Shown here piece by piece: positions 34,823-44,300 of a stretch of 55,885 nt of DNA. Under the pieces are notes generated by a model. It ran no database searches. It saw only the letters and a program-made list of their open reading frames with translations, and had not been told where the DNA came from. The position numbers and the translations under genes were made by a program. Position 1 is the first letter of the stretch, and the number at the start of each line of letters is the position of its first letter. The DNA is from Candidatus Anaerotignum merdipullorum (GTDB lineage: Bacteria; Bacillota; Clostridia; Lachnospirales; Anaerotignaceae), in the NCBI GenBank assembly GCA_019115165.1, contig DXEB01000061.1, positions 1 to 55,885 of the forward strand, given 5' to 3'.

Positions 34823-35701
34823 TTACACCTTTTCACTCTTTGGAAGCAGCAGATACCAAATGGAACCGGAAAGAAAGACCGAAGAATATGCTCCTGCAAT
34901 TACTCCAATCATCATCGGCAGCGCAAATTCCTGCAGCGCAGGCACACCCAATACATAAATGGCTCCTACCGCAAATAACGTTGTCAGCGAAGTATTGATA
35001 GAACGCGCCAATGTCTGACTAATGCTTTTATTGATTTTTTCCGCCGCCTGATTTGGTTCAAACAGTTCTTTATTTTCTCTGACGCGGTCGAAAATAACAA
35101 TCGTTGCGTTAATAGAATAGCCCAATATGGTCAGCAACACCACAATAAACGTATTATTCACCGGAATCCGGAAGATTGCATACGCCGCCAGTACCACCAA
35201 TACGTCATGCATCAGTGCCAGTATCGCGCTGCTTCCCGCACGAACATCCCGGAATCGCAGAGAAATATAAATCAGCATCGCTGCTGCTGCAATCAACGTT
35301 GCTTTTATTGCTGCCGCCTGCATTTCACGACTGACTGTCGCACTGACATCATTGATTTCTCCCATAACCGCCTGTGGATATGCTGCTGTAATCGCCTGCA
35401 TCAGCGCCTCCCGCATCGTGCCATCAATAGACTGCATCTTTACCGTCACTTCTGTTGTGCCCAATACCTGCTGAATCTGCGGACTGTTTTGTCCCGTTAC
35501 TTCTGTAATAATGTCACGCAGTGCCTCTGTATCATATGTCTCTCCCAAATCCAAATCAAACGATGTACCGCCTGTAAATTCCACATCATATTGAAATGCA
35601 CCTCTGCCAGCTTGGACATTGTAAATCATTGTCACAAAACCAATGAAAATGACAATCAAAGAAAGCGCAAAGAACTTTTTTCTGTTTTCTACAATTTTCA
35701 T
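34823..35701 (-). CDS. secF: Protein translocase subunit SecF
   Basis: A 292-residue partner of SecD that uses the ion gradient to help proteins through SecYEG. Six membrane helices; family motif VEFTGGTSFDLDLG near 35-48 in the first extracytoplasmic loop, and STSLTTLFAVGA-type sequence (SINTSLTTLFAVGAIYVLG, split as INTSLTTLF and VGAIYVLG) near 235. TM4 carries SINATIVIFDRVREN. The start at 35701 has AGGAGGCGG upstream; an in-frame ATG 57 bp earlier lies inside secD. SecF starts 14 bp after the secD stop. Confidence 0.95.
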   Translation of the reverse strand: MKIVENRKKFFALSLIVIFIGFVTMIYNVQAGRGAFQYDVEFTGGTSFDLDLGETYDTEALRDIITEVTGQNSPQIQQVLGTTEVTVKMQSIDGTMREALMQAITAAYPQAVMGEINDVSATVSREMQAAAIKATLIAAAAMLIYISLRFRDVRAGSSAILALMHDVLVVLAAYAIFRIPVNNTFIVVLLTILGYSINATIVIFDRVRENKELFEPNQAAEKINKSISQTLARSINTSLTTLFAVGAIYVLGVPALQEFALPMMIGVIAGAYSSVFLSGSIWYLLLPKSEKV

Positions 35702-35714
35702 CTTTTCCGCCTCC

Positions 35715-36953
35715 TTACTTACTCCGCATGCCATAATACTTTGGATTGTATAATCCACTGTGCATCATTGCCTGAATGATTAAGCGCGTTACCACTAACG
35801 CCGTAAACATCGAAATCAGAATTCCCATAATCAATGTAGTTGCAAACCCTTTGACCGTCCCAGAACCCAACAGAAACAATACCGCCGCTGCAATCAGCGT
35901 CGTTACATTCCCATCCAATATAGCAGGAAATGCACGGGAAAATCCATTTTTGACCGCCAGACGCAGCGTCTTACCCATAATCAATTCTTCTTTGAGCCGC
36001 TCAAAAATGACAACATTTGCATCTACCGCCATTCCTATTGATAATACAATACCGGCAATCCCCGGCAACGTTAGCGTAATCCCCAGTGCACTCAGCAGCG
36101 TCAGTTCCAATCCAATATAGATTACCAGCGCAATATCTGCCGCCAGCCCCAATAATTTATAAACCACCAGCATAAATACCAGCACCAGCGCCATCCCGAC
36201 AACGCCTGCCAATATCCCGCTGGAGAGGGCATCTGCCCCTAATCTGGCGCCAACATTTTTCATTTGAATAACATTCAGATTAAATGGCAAAGACCCTGCA
36301 CGGATCAAAGACGCCAACTCCTCCGCTGATTCTCCAGTAAAATCACCAGTAATAGAAGCATGTCCATCCGTAATGCTTGTCTGCACAATTGGAGCACTGA
36401 TGATTTCTCCATCCATCATAATATAAATCGGTTTGCCGATATTGGCTTTTGTCGCCTCCGCAAACAATTCTGTACCTTCTTCGTTAAACTCCAATGCGAT
36501 ATAGGGTTCCGCTGTACCACCACTGCTGGTGGCGCCTACCTGTTTGGTTGCGTTTTCCACCATGTCGCCGGTTAACAGCACCTTACCTTCCTGGTCCACA
36601 AACGAAAGCTGCGCCGTTTGCCCAATTTCTCGGATTGCTTCTTCCGCATCTTCCACTCCCGGAATATCCACTCGTATCCGATGATCGCCTTCCTTAGCCA
36701 CTTCCGCTTCTGTCCATCCATTCCAATCCATTCTGCCTTGAATCAACGAAACGGCTGCCTGCATTTCTTCCGGCGTCACATCTGCCTGATCCGCTTCATA
36801 CACAATGTAGACGCCGCCGCTCAGATCCAATCCCTGTTTGATGTTTGCTGCACTAAGAGTTCCATTAGATCCTACGCCGTAATAAGAAACCCAGCTGAGT
36901 CCTGCTGCAACTGCCAATACCAACAGCATCATCAGTATGCCTCTTGTTTTCAT
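35715..36953 (-). CDS. secD: Protein translocase subunit SecD
   Basis: A 412-residue SecD with one N-terminal helix, a periplasmic-type P1 domain and five more helices. Motifs: GLDLSGGVYIVYEAD near 43, RMDWNGWTEAEV, the P1-head end SLPFNLNVIQ near 230, and GMAVDANVVIFERLKEEL in TM4 (near 330). The start at 36953 follows GGGAGGAG; an ATG 54 bp earlier is less well placed. No promoter is visible in the 60 bp before the gene. Its transcript must therefore come from upstream and pass two hairpins (37016-37055 and 37077-37113). yajC and the SCIFF peptide genes often found here in clostridia are absent. Confidence 0.95.
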   Translation of the reverse strand: MKTRGILMMLLVLAVAAGLSWVSYYGVGSNGTLSAANIKQGLDLSGGVYIVYEADQADVTPEEMQAAVSLIQGRMDWNGWTEAEVAKEGDHRIRVDIPGVEDAEEAIREIGQTAQLSFVDQEGKVLLTGDMVENATKQVGATSSGGTAEPYIALEFNEEGTELFAEATKANIGKPIYIMMDGEIISAPIVQTSITDGHASITGDFTGESAEELASLIRAGSLPFNLNVIQMKNVGARLGADALSSGILAGVVGMALVLVFMLVVYKLLGLAADIALVIYIGLELTLLSALGITLTLPGIAGIVLSIGMAVDANVVIFERLKEELIMGKTLRLAVKNGFSRAFPAILDGNVTTLIAAAVLFLLGSGTVKGFATTLIMGILISMFTALVVTRLIIQAMMHSGLYNPKYYGMRSK

Positions 36954-37015
36954 CTCTCTCCTCCCGTTTCTTGCCGTTCGTCTGCAAAGCCGACCGGTTT
37001 TTTTCAAAAAGAAAG

Positions 37016-37055
37016 ACGGTTTCTCTTTATAATTACCGCAGCAAAGAAAAACCGT
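37016..37055 (-). terminator. Terminator-like hairpin in the secDF leader
   Basis: Minus strand: ACGGTTTTTCTTT and AAAGAGAAACCGT pair over 13 bases (one U-G), with a 14 nt loop, followed by CTTTCTTTTTG. It lies 63 nt upstream of the secD ATG. Confidence 0.6.
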
Positions 37056-37076
37056 TCGGGGTCACAGCTTAAAAGA

Positions 37077-37113
37077 CAGATGAAAATACCGCGTCATCCG
37101 GTATTTTCATCTG
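37077..37113 (-). terminator. Perfect 15 bp hairpin in the secDF leader
   Basis: CAGATGAAAATACCG (37077-37091) and CGGTATTTTCATCTG (37099-37113), 7 nt loop. On the minus strand TCTTTT follows. It can end the TIGR04086 transcript or attenuate secDF. The stop of the short leader ORF lies within its 5' arm. Confidence 0.7.
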
Positions 37114-37175
37114 CCAGGACTTTGTATCCGCCACATTTGGCAAACATACCATCGCTCTTTTTGTCTGACCGCCAT
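37107..37175 (-). CDS. Possible 22-residue leader ORF upstream of secDF
   Basis: ATG at 37173-37175, then MAVRQKERWYVCQMWRIQSPG and R, stop at 37107-37109. GAGG lies only 2 nt before the ATG, which is too close for a good ribosome site. A shorter ORF in another frame, MFAKCGGYKVLADENTG (starting at 37143), ends in the same hairpin. Either could be a leader peptide, a relic of a zinc-ribbon protein with a frame slip near 37137, or chance. The case rests on its place between a strong promoter and a hairpin. Confidence 0.3.
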   Translation of the reverse strand: MAVRQKERWYVCQMWRIQSPGR

Positions 37176-37196
37176 ATCCTCTTCTTTTCTGAAGCT

Positions 37197-37225
37197 AGTA
37201 TAGCACAATTCCTCACAGATGCAAA
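37197..37225 (-). promoter_or_regulatory. Promoter upstream of the secDF leader
   Basis: Minus strand: TTTGCA (37220-37225), 17 bp, TATACT (37197-37202) with a TGC extension. It lies just past the end of the TIGR04086 gene and is the nearest good promoter to secD. Confidence 0.7.
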
Positions 37226-37240
37226 GAGCAAATTCCAAGA

Positions 37241-37651
37241 TTATGTCCGATGTACGCCCAGCAAACCGCCAATGGCGCCACCTGCTGCGGCAACTGCCGC
37301 CATGCGCCACAAAGAAGTATGTACCGCAAAATCTCCACTTCCAAAGGACGTAATCAAGTACAATAAAATGGTATACACCATTCCCGCTAATATGCCCCAA
37401 ACGATTCCGCGTTTGCCAATGCACTTAGCCCAATCATAACCAGCAATACCGGCAGAAACCGCCGTACAGCACAACGCCGCTGTTGGAATAGTACTTTCTG
37501 CTACATTGCTGTATGTCAATAGGATGCCATACGCAATAAAAAAGATGCAGGTTACTGCATAAGCTACCGCCATTCCTTTTAATAAACAGACTGCTTTTAC
37601 ACCGCCTTGTTTGCCTCTTCCTACCCCCGCTTCCTGATTTCGATTCTTCAT
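37241..37651 (-). CDS. TIGR04086 family membrane protein
   Basis: A 136-residue membrane protein with four helices (about 20-45, 54-74, 80-100 and 110-130) and the closing Gly-rich segment AAAGGAIGGLLGV typical of TIGR04086, a clostridial family commonly encoded beside yajC and secDF. Function unknown; its neighbourhood suggests a link to protein export. The start at 37651 is 9 nt after GGAG; the ATG two codons earlier is too close to it. A basic N-terminus (KNRNQEAGVGRGK) precedes the first helix. Confidence 0.8.
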   Translation of the reverse strand: MKNRNQEAGVGRGKQGGVKAVCLLKGMAVAYAVTCIFFIAYGILLTYSNVAESTIPTAALCCTAVSAGIAGYDWAKCIGKRGIVWGILAGMVYTILLYLITSFGSGDFAVHTSLWRMAAVAAAGGAIGGLLGVHRT

Positions 37652-37686
37652 GGACATTCTCTCCTTTTTTCGCTTTCCTGTATTTA

Positions 37687-37715
37687 TTGTATGGGACTTT
37701 TCTCCCGGTTATGAT
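37687..37715 (+). promoter_or_regulatory. Putative promoter of the PHP gene
   Basis: TTGTAT (37687-37692), 17 bp, TATGAT (37710-37715). The leader is about 25 nt. Confidence 0.6.
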
Positions 37716-37746
37716 ATACTGGATACAGAAAAGGATGTGAACGCAT

Positions 37747-38625
37747 ATGAATCAAACCATTGATCTGCATACCCATTCCTATTGCTCCGATGGAACGTTC
37801 TCCCCGGAGGGACTGGTAATATTGGCAAAAAATATAGGGCTTTCTGCAATCGCCCTAACGGATCATGATACCTTGAACGGGCTGGAATTGTTTTGTGAAG
37901 CAGGAAAAACACATGGTATAGAAACCATCCCAGGCATCGAATTCGCCGCCCAGTGGGAAGAAGCACACCACCCGGAAATCCATATTGTCGGATTGGGCTT
38001 CCATCCAAACACACCCATCCTGCAGCGCCGCTTGGCAGAAATCCGCCAGAGCAGACAAGAACGAAATGCACGCATGGTCAAACAACTGACTGCCTTCGGT
38101 CTTCCTGTTTCTTTGGAAGAAATAGAGCATCATGCAGGCGGAGAGATCGTCACCCGTGCCCATTTTGCCAATGTGTTGCTGCAAAAACACTTCGTCCATA
38201 GCCGAAACGAGGCATTTTCCCGATATCTTTCCCCGGGCTGTCCCGGATATGTCAAGCGGGAGTTTCTCTCCCCCCGCATCTGTATTGAAACCATTCGTCA
38301 GGCCGGCGGCGTTGCCGTTTTGGCTCACCCAACCCTGTATGGATTGGATACTGCCCAGATTATCCGTTTATGTGAGGAACTGCGAGAATACGGCTTAGTT
38401 GGCATCGAATGCTATTATGCCACCTATACTGCGGCTCAGACAGCCAACATGGAAAAAATTGCCCGTCAAACTCATTTGCTCCCTTCCGGCGGAAGTGACT
38501 TTCACGGTGACAATAAACCAGATATCCGCCTGGGAACTGGAAAAGGGAACCTTTCCATTCCCTACTGCATTTGGGAACGACTGCGAGAACACACTGCCAA
38601 TGGTTCCTGCCCCGCAGCTCCCTAA
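37747..38625 (+). CDS. PHP-domain phosphoesterase (RNase AM/YciV-like)
   Basis: A 292-residue metallo-phosphoesterase of the polymerase and histidinol phosphatase superfamily. Metal ligands are visible: DLHTHSYCSDG (His 8, His 10, Asp 15), ALTDHDT (near 38), PGIEF (Glu near 64), the later LAHPTLY and GGSDFHGDN. The arrangement with an inserted domain at about 90-190 matches YciV/TrpH-type enzymes, which release the 3' phosphate of nucleoside 3',5'-bisphosphates and trim RNA 5' ends. AAAGGATG precedes the ATG. It is divergent from the TIGR04086 gene and monocistronic. Confidence 0.88.
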   Translation: MNQTIDLHTHSYCSDGTFSPEGLVILAKNIGLSAIALTDHDTLNGLELFCEAGKTHGIETIPGIEFAAQWEEAHHPEIHIVGLGFHPNTPILQRRLAEIRQSRQERNARMVKQLTAFGLPVSLEEIEHHAGGEIVTRAHFANVLLQKHFVHSRNEAFSRYLSPGCPGYVKREFLSPRICIETIRQAGGVAVLAHPTLYGLDTAQIIRLCEELREYGLVGIECYYATYTAAQTANMEKIARQTHLLPSGGSDFHGDNKPDIRLGTGKGNLSIPYCIWERLREHTANGSCPAAP

Positions 38626-39070
38626 GAAAATCTTTCGGAATTCCCGAAAACACAGATTCTGTCTGTCTTGATTGCCAGAAACGCGTTTTACAGCTTTAAT
38701 AGACCAACCAAATAGCTAGCTTTTATGTCATTTGGTTATACAAACCCTCCGCATACTTCTGTCCCTTTACAGCAACCGTAAAACACTTTCTTTTTGATGC
38801 TGATGTCTTTTCCTTTTTGTCCCCTTCGCACAAAAAACACAGCCAAAAAAACCGCTTTTTGGTTTTTTGGCTGTGCTGTCTTTTCATTGATCCGCCTTTA
38901 TCGAATCAGGCAGATACACCACACCGCAGAACAACATTCTTTTCAATTCCTGTTTGCTGTCCGCTCCATCCAACTGTTCCTTTTCATTCAGTTTCCGTCG
39001 CGCTTTCTGCTTGTGTGCTTCGTCATGATTTCTGCTTTGTCGTTTGCTCCTGATTATCGCATACTATCTG
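38626..39070. other. Intergenic stretch between convergent genes
   Basis: About 445 bp with no credible gene; it contains the terminator at 38838-38875. Confidence 0.5.
38838..38875 (-). terminator. Terminator of the stalk-domain lipoprotein gene
   Basis: CACAGCCAAAAAA and TTTTTTGGCTGTG pair over 13 bp; on the minus strand T6 follows. On the plus strand the run after it is weaker, though it might also stop transcripts from the PHP side. Confidence 0.8.
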
Positions 39071-40609
39071 TTATCGCATAATTTCAGCAATATGCTCTCC
39101 GTCTGCATTGGTATAATTCACCTGATACCCCAATGCTTCCATTCCACGAACACCAATATAAGAAGTACCGTCTACCAAAATGGTATCCATCGGTACATTT
39201 CCAGTATCCCGTACGATGGATGCCGTTCTGGATACACTGTCCCATGTTACCGTTTCTCCCAGCATATCACATATATCACGCAACGGCAGATAGATTCGTC
39301 CATCCTGTACCACATAGTCTGCCGCAGACACATTGTTCATCCCCCAATATGTCTGCTCTGCTCTGGTTTCCGTCAAAATTGCAATATTGTCTCCATCTGC
39401 AGGATACCAAACTGCGCTGACGCCAGTCACCGGATTGTATTGATCCGTCAATGCCTGCAGGTTGGTCATCATCTCTTCCAATTTTATGCTCAAGGACGGG
39501 AATACCACAGAACCGCTTGCCTGCTGCATGGTAGCAGAAGAAGCAATGCGGAACACTTCATCGTTGCCGTTTTCCAGCACGGTATTGCTGGTGCTGCGGA
39601 ATTGACCGCCACTTTGGATCAATTCTTCTTCATAATGGAACCCATTCAGCACAGACGCAATAGCTTCCTCTTCCAATGCCGCTTCCAGAGAGGTCTTCAG
39701 CGCCAAAACTGTACTGCTGAATGCATTCATATCTACCATTTCTCCGTTCATCATGGTTGTTACTTCTGCGATCTCTTCCTCTGTCATACCGCTCGCCTGC
39801 ATAGAAACAGTAAAATAATCCATCAGCGCATTCAAAACCGTATCCGGATGTTCTGCCACATAGTCCAGCAAAGAAACCAGCAATTGTCCCACTTGTGCGC
39901 CGTCAGCTTCCATCCGATAACCGCCCGGAATTGCACTGACCAGATCAGTCGTAAAGTCCGCAAAACCATTGCGGTACAAATCCAATACAGCAGTATATAC
40001 TTCCTGATAGCCGCCGGTAGGAATCAAGGCATCCAACTCTTCCGCTGTCAACCCCAAGTCTTCCTGCATATCCACCAGACAAATATATTTATCCCGTGTT
40101 ACCATAGATTTCAGATCCTGTGCAAAGGCTTCGCTGAAGAAATAAGAATCTTTATCTTCTGCCATATCCTCCATCAAACGGTATACACTCCATACAGTTT
40201 CTGTAGAAACATACACACCGTCTTTGATGCCATAATACCATCTGCCAAAGGAATACTGCTGATTTTGATACTGTGCATCCAAATCCAGATAATACGACAT
40301 ATCGTCCATATTCATCATCATAGAATAATCCAGCACGATCGTCTTTTCTCCCTGCCAATCTTCCATTCCCACCAGCATCTGATCCACATCTTCCTGCGTC
40401 ATACCGCCGGCAAGCATCATGTCACCCGCAAATGATTTCAACGCATCAAAGTCTACGGTAATTTCCGTACTACCTTCGGTTTCACTGGTTTCCATACTCT
40501 GCAACATGTCCACGCCCATCTGCAAATATCCTAGTTCTGTGGATGAGCAGCCGGTAAACGCAGTCAAACACATCAGCGCGCATACAATCGCCGCCAATTT
40601 TTTCCTCAT
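39071..40609 (-). CDS. Lipoprotein with C-terminal stalk domain
   Basis: A 512-residue surface lipoprotein: signal MRKKLAAIVCALMCL, lipobox TAFTGC (Cys 21). The central 30-400 region is acidic and Met-rich (MTQEDVDQMLVGM, MMNMDDMSYYLDLD) and not assigned. Residues about 430-510 look like a copper-amine-oxidase-N-type stalk domain: DGRIYLPLRDICDMLGETV, WDSVSRTASIVRD and YIGVRGMEALGYQV. Such domains bind wall components in clostridial surface proteins. AAGGAGG precedes the ATG, with an extended -10 (TGGTATAAT, minus strand, 40698-40706) upstream. No enzyme function proposed. Confidence 0.8.
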   Translation of the reverse strand: MRKKLAAIVCALMCLTAFTGCSSTELGYLQMGVDMLQSMETSETEGSTEITVDFDALKSFAGDMMLAGGMTQEDVDQMLVGMEDWQGEKTIVLDYSMMMNMDDMSYYLDLDAQYQNQQYSFGRWYYGIKDGVYVSTETVWSVYRLMEDMAEDKDSYFFSEAFAQDLKSMVTRDKYICLVDMQEDLGLTAEELDALIPTGGYQEVYTAVLDLYRNGFADFTTDLVSAIPGGYRMEADGAQVGQLLVSLLDYVAEHPDTVLNALMDYFTVSMQASGMTEEEIAEVTTMMNGEMVDMNAFSSTVLALKTSLEAALEEEAIASVLNGFHYEEELIQSGGQFRSTSNTVLENGNDEVFRIASSATMQQASGSVVFPSLSIKLEEMMTNLQALTDQYNPVTGVSAVWYPADGDNIAILTETRAEQTYWGMNNVSAADYVVQDGRIYLPLRDICDMLGETVTWDSVSRTASIVRDTGNVPMDTILVDGTSYIGVRGMEALGYQVNYTNADGEHIAEIMR

Positions 40610-40772
40610 ACATATTCCTCCTTCATCATGGTCTTCCTGTCAAAGCAGAATCCGTCCATACATCAAATACATTTTTCTTTGTATGAACTTGATTTTTATT
40701 ATACCATGAACAGGATTCCAATGCTATAAAAATCCTGTTAGACTGATTGGGAAATTTTTGTAGTTCCAGCAT

Positions 40773-40811
40773 AAAAAAACAGATATGAGCCAGTGAAATT
40801 GCTCATATCTG
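40773..40811 (-). terminator. Terminator of the FMN-binding-like gene
   Basis: Minus strand: ACAGATATGAGC, loop of 10 nt, GCTCATATCTGT, then T7. Confidence 0.92.
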
Positions 40812-40817
40812 TCTTTT

Positions 40818-41237
40818 TTAAGATTGTGCTTCCTCCAAACACGCCGCTATGCCATCCAACAGCACCTGCGCAGAATAGGTATGCTGGGAAGAAACCGTAA
40901 CGCCTTCTGCAGATTGCTTTTGCAGTACTTGCGCACGTACTTCTTCCATCGCCGTTTCCACTGCCGGATACAGTACTGCAATGGCTTCCCTCTCATCTAT
41001 CATCGCCACATCCGTAATTTTGCCATCTGCAATCTCTACCTGCACAGAAGCCTGCTGTGCACCCAGCGATAATTCCGCTTCATATGTACCGTCCCGATAT
41101 CCTCCGGCGCTTTCTTCACTGCCCATATGCAAAAAGAAATGAATCAGCCCCAGCAGGATAATCACCCCCAATATGGCAAATACTGCCGTTTTTAACAACT
41201 CCCGTAGTTTTACCACTACAAATTTTGTATTCCGCAC
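40818..41237 (-). CDS. Membrane-anchored FMN-binding-domain-like protein
   Basis: A 139-residue protein with one N-terminal helix (about 17-36, VFAILGVIILLGLIHFF) and an outside domain that resembles the FMN-binding domain (PF04205) of RnfG/NqrC: YRDGTYEAE, VQVEIADGKITDVAMID, LYPAV, then a VTVSSQHTYSAQVLLDGIA region. In family members the flavinylated Thr lies in an SGAT-like motif. Here it reads GVTVSSQHTYSA, so covalent FMN attachment is uncertain. The start is GTG at 41235-41237 with AAGGAG 9 nt upstream. It is divergent from addB and a strong terminator follows. No rnf or nqr genes are nearby. Confidence 0.7.
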   Translation of the reverse strand: MRNTKFVVVKLRELLKTAVFAILGVIILLGLIHFFLHMGSEESAGGYRDGTYEAELSLGAQQASVQVEIADGKITDVAMIDEREAIAVLYPAVETAMEEVRAQVLQKQSAEGVTVSSQHTYSAQVLLDGIAACLEEAQS

Positions 41238-41317
41238 ACCCTTTTTCTCCTTCCGCTCACTATCTATCTTACCTTATGATAAAATTGACATCATTATGCC
41301 GTTGACAGAACTTATTC

Positions 41318-41346
41318 TTGCAAAAAAACCTGCCCTTTTGTATCAT
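41318..41346 (+). promoter_or_regulatory. Putative promoter of addB
   Basis: TTGCAA (41318-41323), 17 bp, TATCAT (41341-41346), 26 bp before the addB ATG at 41372. Confidence 0.5.
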
Positions 41347-41371
41347 AATACTAACAAAGGAGGGATTCACC

Positions 41372-44300
41372 ATGGCTTTACGCCTATTGATTGGCGCTGC
41401 TGGTACAGGAAAAACACAATTCTGCATGCAGGAAATCATTGCTGCGCAAAACCGGCATATCGGACGGCAAATTTTGTTGGTTCCAGAACAGTTCACATCT
41501 CAAGCAGAACGGGATTTGACACTTCAAACACAAGCCAAAGGCATTTTAACGGCAGAAGTGCTGAGTTTCGGTCGTTTCGCATATCAAGTGTTTTCCCGCT
41601 TTGGCATGGACAAAACCATTCCATTAGGAGACGTTGGAAAACAAATGGCATTGCAAAAAATACTGCTGGAACGAAAAGAGGAGATCTCCTATTTTCGTCA
41701 TGTGATGGACAAGACCGGTTTTGTAGAACAATTAGGCATGACGCTGACCGAATGCTTTCAATATTGTATCTCACCAGAACGCTTGGCACAATTGGCAAAC
41801 CACCCCGGCTTATCTCATGCCGCTCAGGAAAAATGCAGAGAAGTATCCCTCATTTATCAAAACTATCTGGCATTTCTGTCTCAAGACTATCTTACCGGTG
41901 AGGAATCTTTGACGCTGTTGACAGAGAAACTGCGGCATGCAGAACATTTCCAGGACACAGAACTTTGGCTGGACGGTTTTTATGGATTTACCCCGCAGGA
42001 ATACGGTGTATTGGGTCAGCTTCTTCGTTTGTGCAGCCGCGTTACCGTAACCTTGCCTATGGATTCTGCCAGCTACTATGCGCCTTCTTTACCGCCGTTT
42101 GCTCCGTTTTACGAGCCGCATCGCACCAAACAAACCTTATTGTCGCTGGCACAAACAGAAGGCATTGCTGTGGAGTCTCCCATCTTTCTACAAACAAATC
42201 GTCGGGTACGGTCATCTGGGCTGCGGTTTTTAGAACAGAATTATTTTTACGGATATCATAAAACGAGTCCCTCCTCTGACGGTCTGCATATTGCGTCCTG
42301 CGCCACCAAACACAGTGAGATTCAATATACTGCCGGAAAAATCATCTCTCTGGTACGGGATCATGGTCTGCGTTACCGAGATATCGCTATCGTTACCAAC
42401 GCCATGGACGTCTATGAAAAAAGTCTTGCCGGCATCCTGCAGGAATATGGCATTCCCTGTTTTTTTGACGCACGGCGCAATATTTCCACACATCCACTGA
42501 TGGCATTGGTACAGGGGCTATTGGACACTCTTATATACGATTTTCGCTACACCCATGTATTTTCCTATCTGAAATCCGGTTTGACACCGCTTTCGCAGGA
42601 AGACATGGATGTATTAGAAAACTATGTACTGGCTTATGGCATCAAAGGATACAAATGGAAAAAAGAGCTTTGGAGCGCAGGCTTTTCCGCCGACGAGCAG
42701 GCAGAACAAAACTATCTCAATGATCTGCGCAGACAGGTCATGGAGCCGTTTTCTCCTTGGCTTTCTCGCAAACGCACCAAATCCTATCCCTTGCGGGAGA
42801 TGGTTCAAGATTTACTGACACAACTGGATACCCTAGGCGTTGCAGAACGTCTGAACCAACAGGCTGAACTCCTGCGTCTGTCCGGCAATGTTACAAAAGC
42901 GGAGGAGCACCGTCAAGTTTGGAACCTCCTGATGCAGGTATTGGAAAAAGCAGTGGATATCTTCGGCGACCTTCCTGTTTCGTTGGAAACCTTTGCCAAA
43001 ATCCTGACAGCCGGACTGGAAAAAAGCAGCATGGGACTCATCCCGCCGACTGCCGACCGTCTGATCGTCGGAGATATCGCCCGCACCCATCTGCCTAATA
43101 TTCGTGTGCTGTTTGTGCTGGGTGTAAACGACGGTATCCTTCCTGCTCCCGTGCAATCCCAGGGCGTATTTACGGACACAGAACGGGAAGCTTTGACTCA
43201 AATTGGTGTAGAACTAACTGCCAACGGCAAGCGGCAGCTATTTGAGGAACAATTTCTCATTTACCGTTGTCTGAGCAAACCTTCCGATGCATTATATCTG
43301 ACCTATGCCAACGGCGATACAGAAGGAAAGGCGATGTTTCCTTCCTCCCTGATCACCCGGATTCATCGGATGTACCCCGCATTGGTTGTGGAAACAGATC
43401 CCTCTGTTCCCCTCTCCGATATGACGCCGACGGCTTGTTTTCACTTACTGGGGCAGCAGATGCGCACCCATGTTTCCGCTCATCCAATGGAACCGCTGTG
43501 GCAGGACATCTATAGTTTCTTTGCCACGCAGCCAGCCTGGCACGCTCGCTTGGATTTGCTCAAACGCGGCTTTGTGGCAAAGGGAAAAGAAACACAACTG
43601 TCCGCCAAGACAGCCAAACTGCTGTATGGCAAAAACATCCTCTCCAGTGTTTCTCGTTTGGAGCGATTTGCTTCCTGCCCTTTCGCTTATTTTGCAGAAT
43701 ATGGACTGAAAGCAAAAGAACGCCCCCTGTATCAACTGCATACCCCGGACCTGGGCAATCTATTCCATCAAATATTAGAGCAGTTTTCCACAGCACTCTC
43801 TTCCGACGGCATTTCCTGGCAGGATTTGGATCAGGCACAGACCCACCGTCGCATGGAACTCGCCGTGGATGCTGCTGCACCGCAGCTTGGCAATGAGATC
43901 CTGATGGATTCCGCAGCAAACCGATATTTAATCCAGCGGTTGAAGCGTATTGCCAAGCGTGCCGGTTGGACATTGGTGCGGCATATCCAAAGCGGTTCTT
44001 TCCTGCCCAGCGGTTACGAAGTGGGATTTGGTCCCCACGAAGCCCTTCCACCCATTCTTATTGGTATGAAAGACGGCAGCAAGTTAATTCTGCGCGGGAA
44101 AATCGACCGTGTGGATATGATGGACGCGGAAGGCAAAACTTATGTCAAAATCATTGATTATAAATCCGGCAACAAAACCTTCCGCTTCCAAGATGTTTAT
44201 TATGGCTTGCAGTTACAGCTTCTGTTATATATGGACGCTTATCTGAAACATTTGCAGCATTCTCATCCGGATTGTCATCCTGGCGGTGTATTCTATTTTC

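Noticed and set aside
39044..40435. 463-codon plus-strand frame opposite the stalk-domain lipoprotein
   Set aside because: Composition is His/Cys/Arg/Ile-rich, as expected for a shadow frame. The minus strand has signal peptide, lipobox, ribosome site and terminator.
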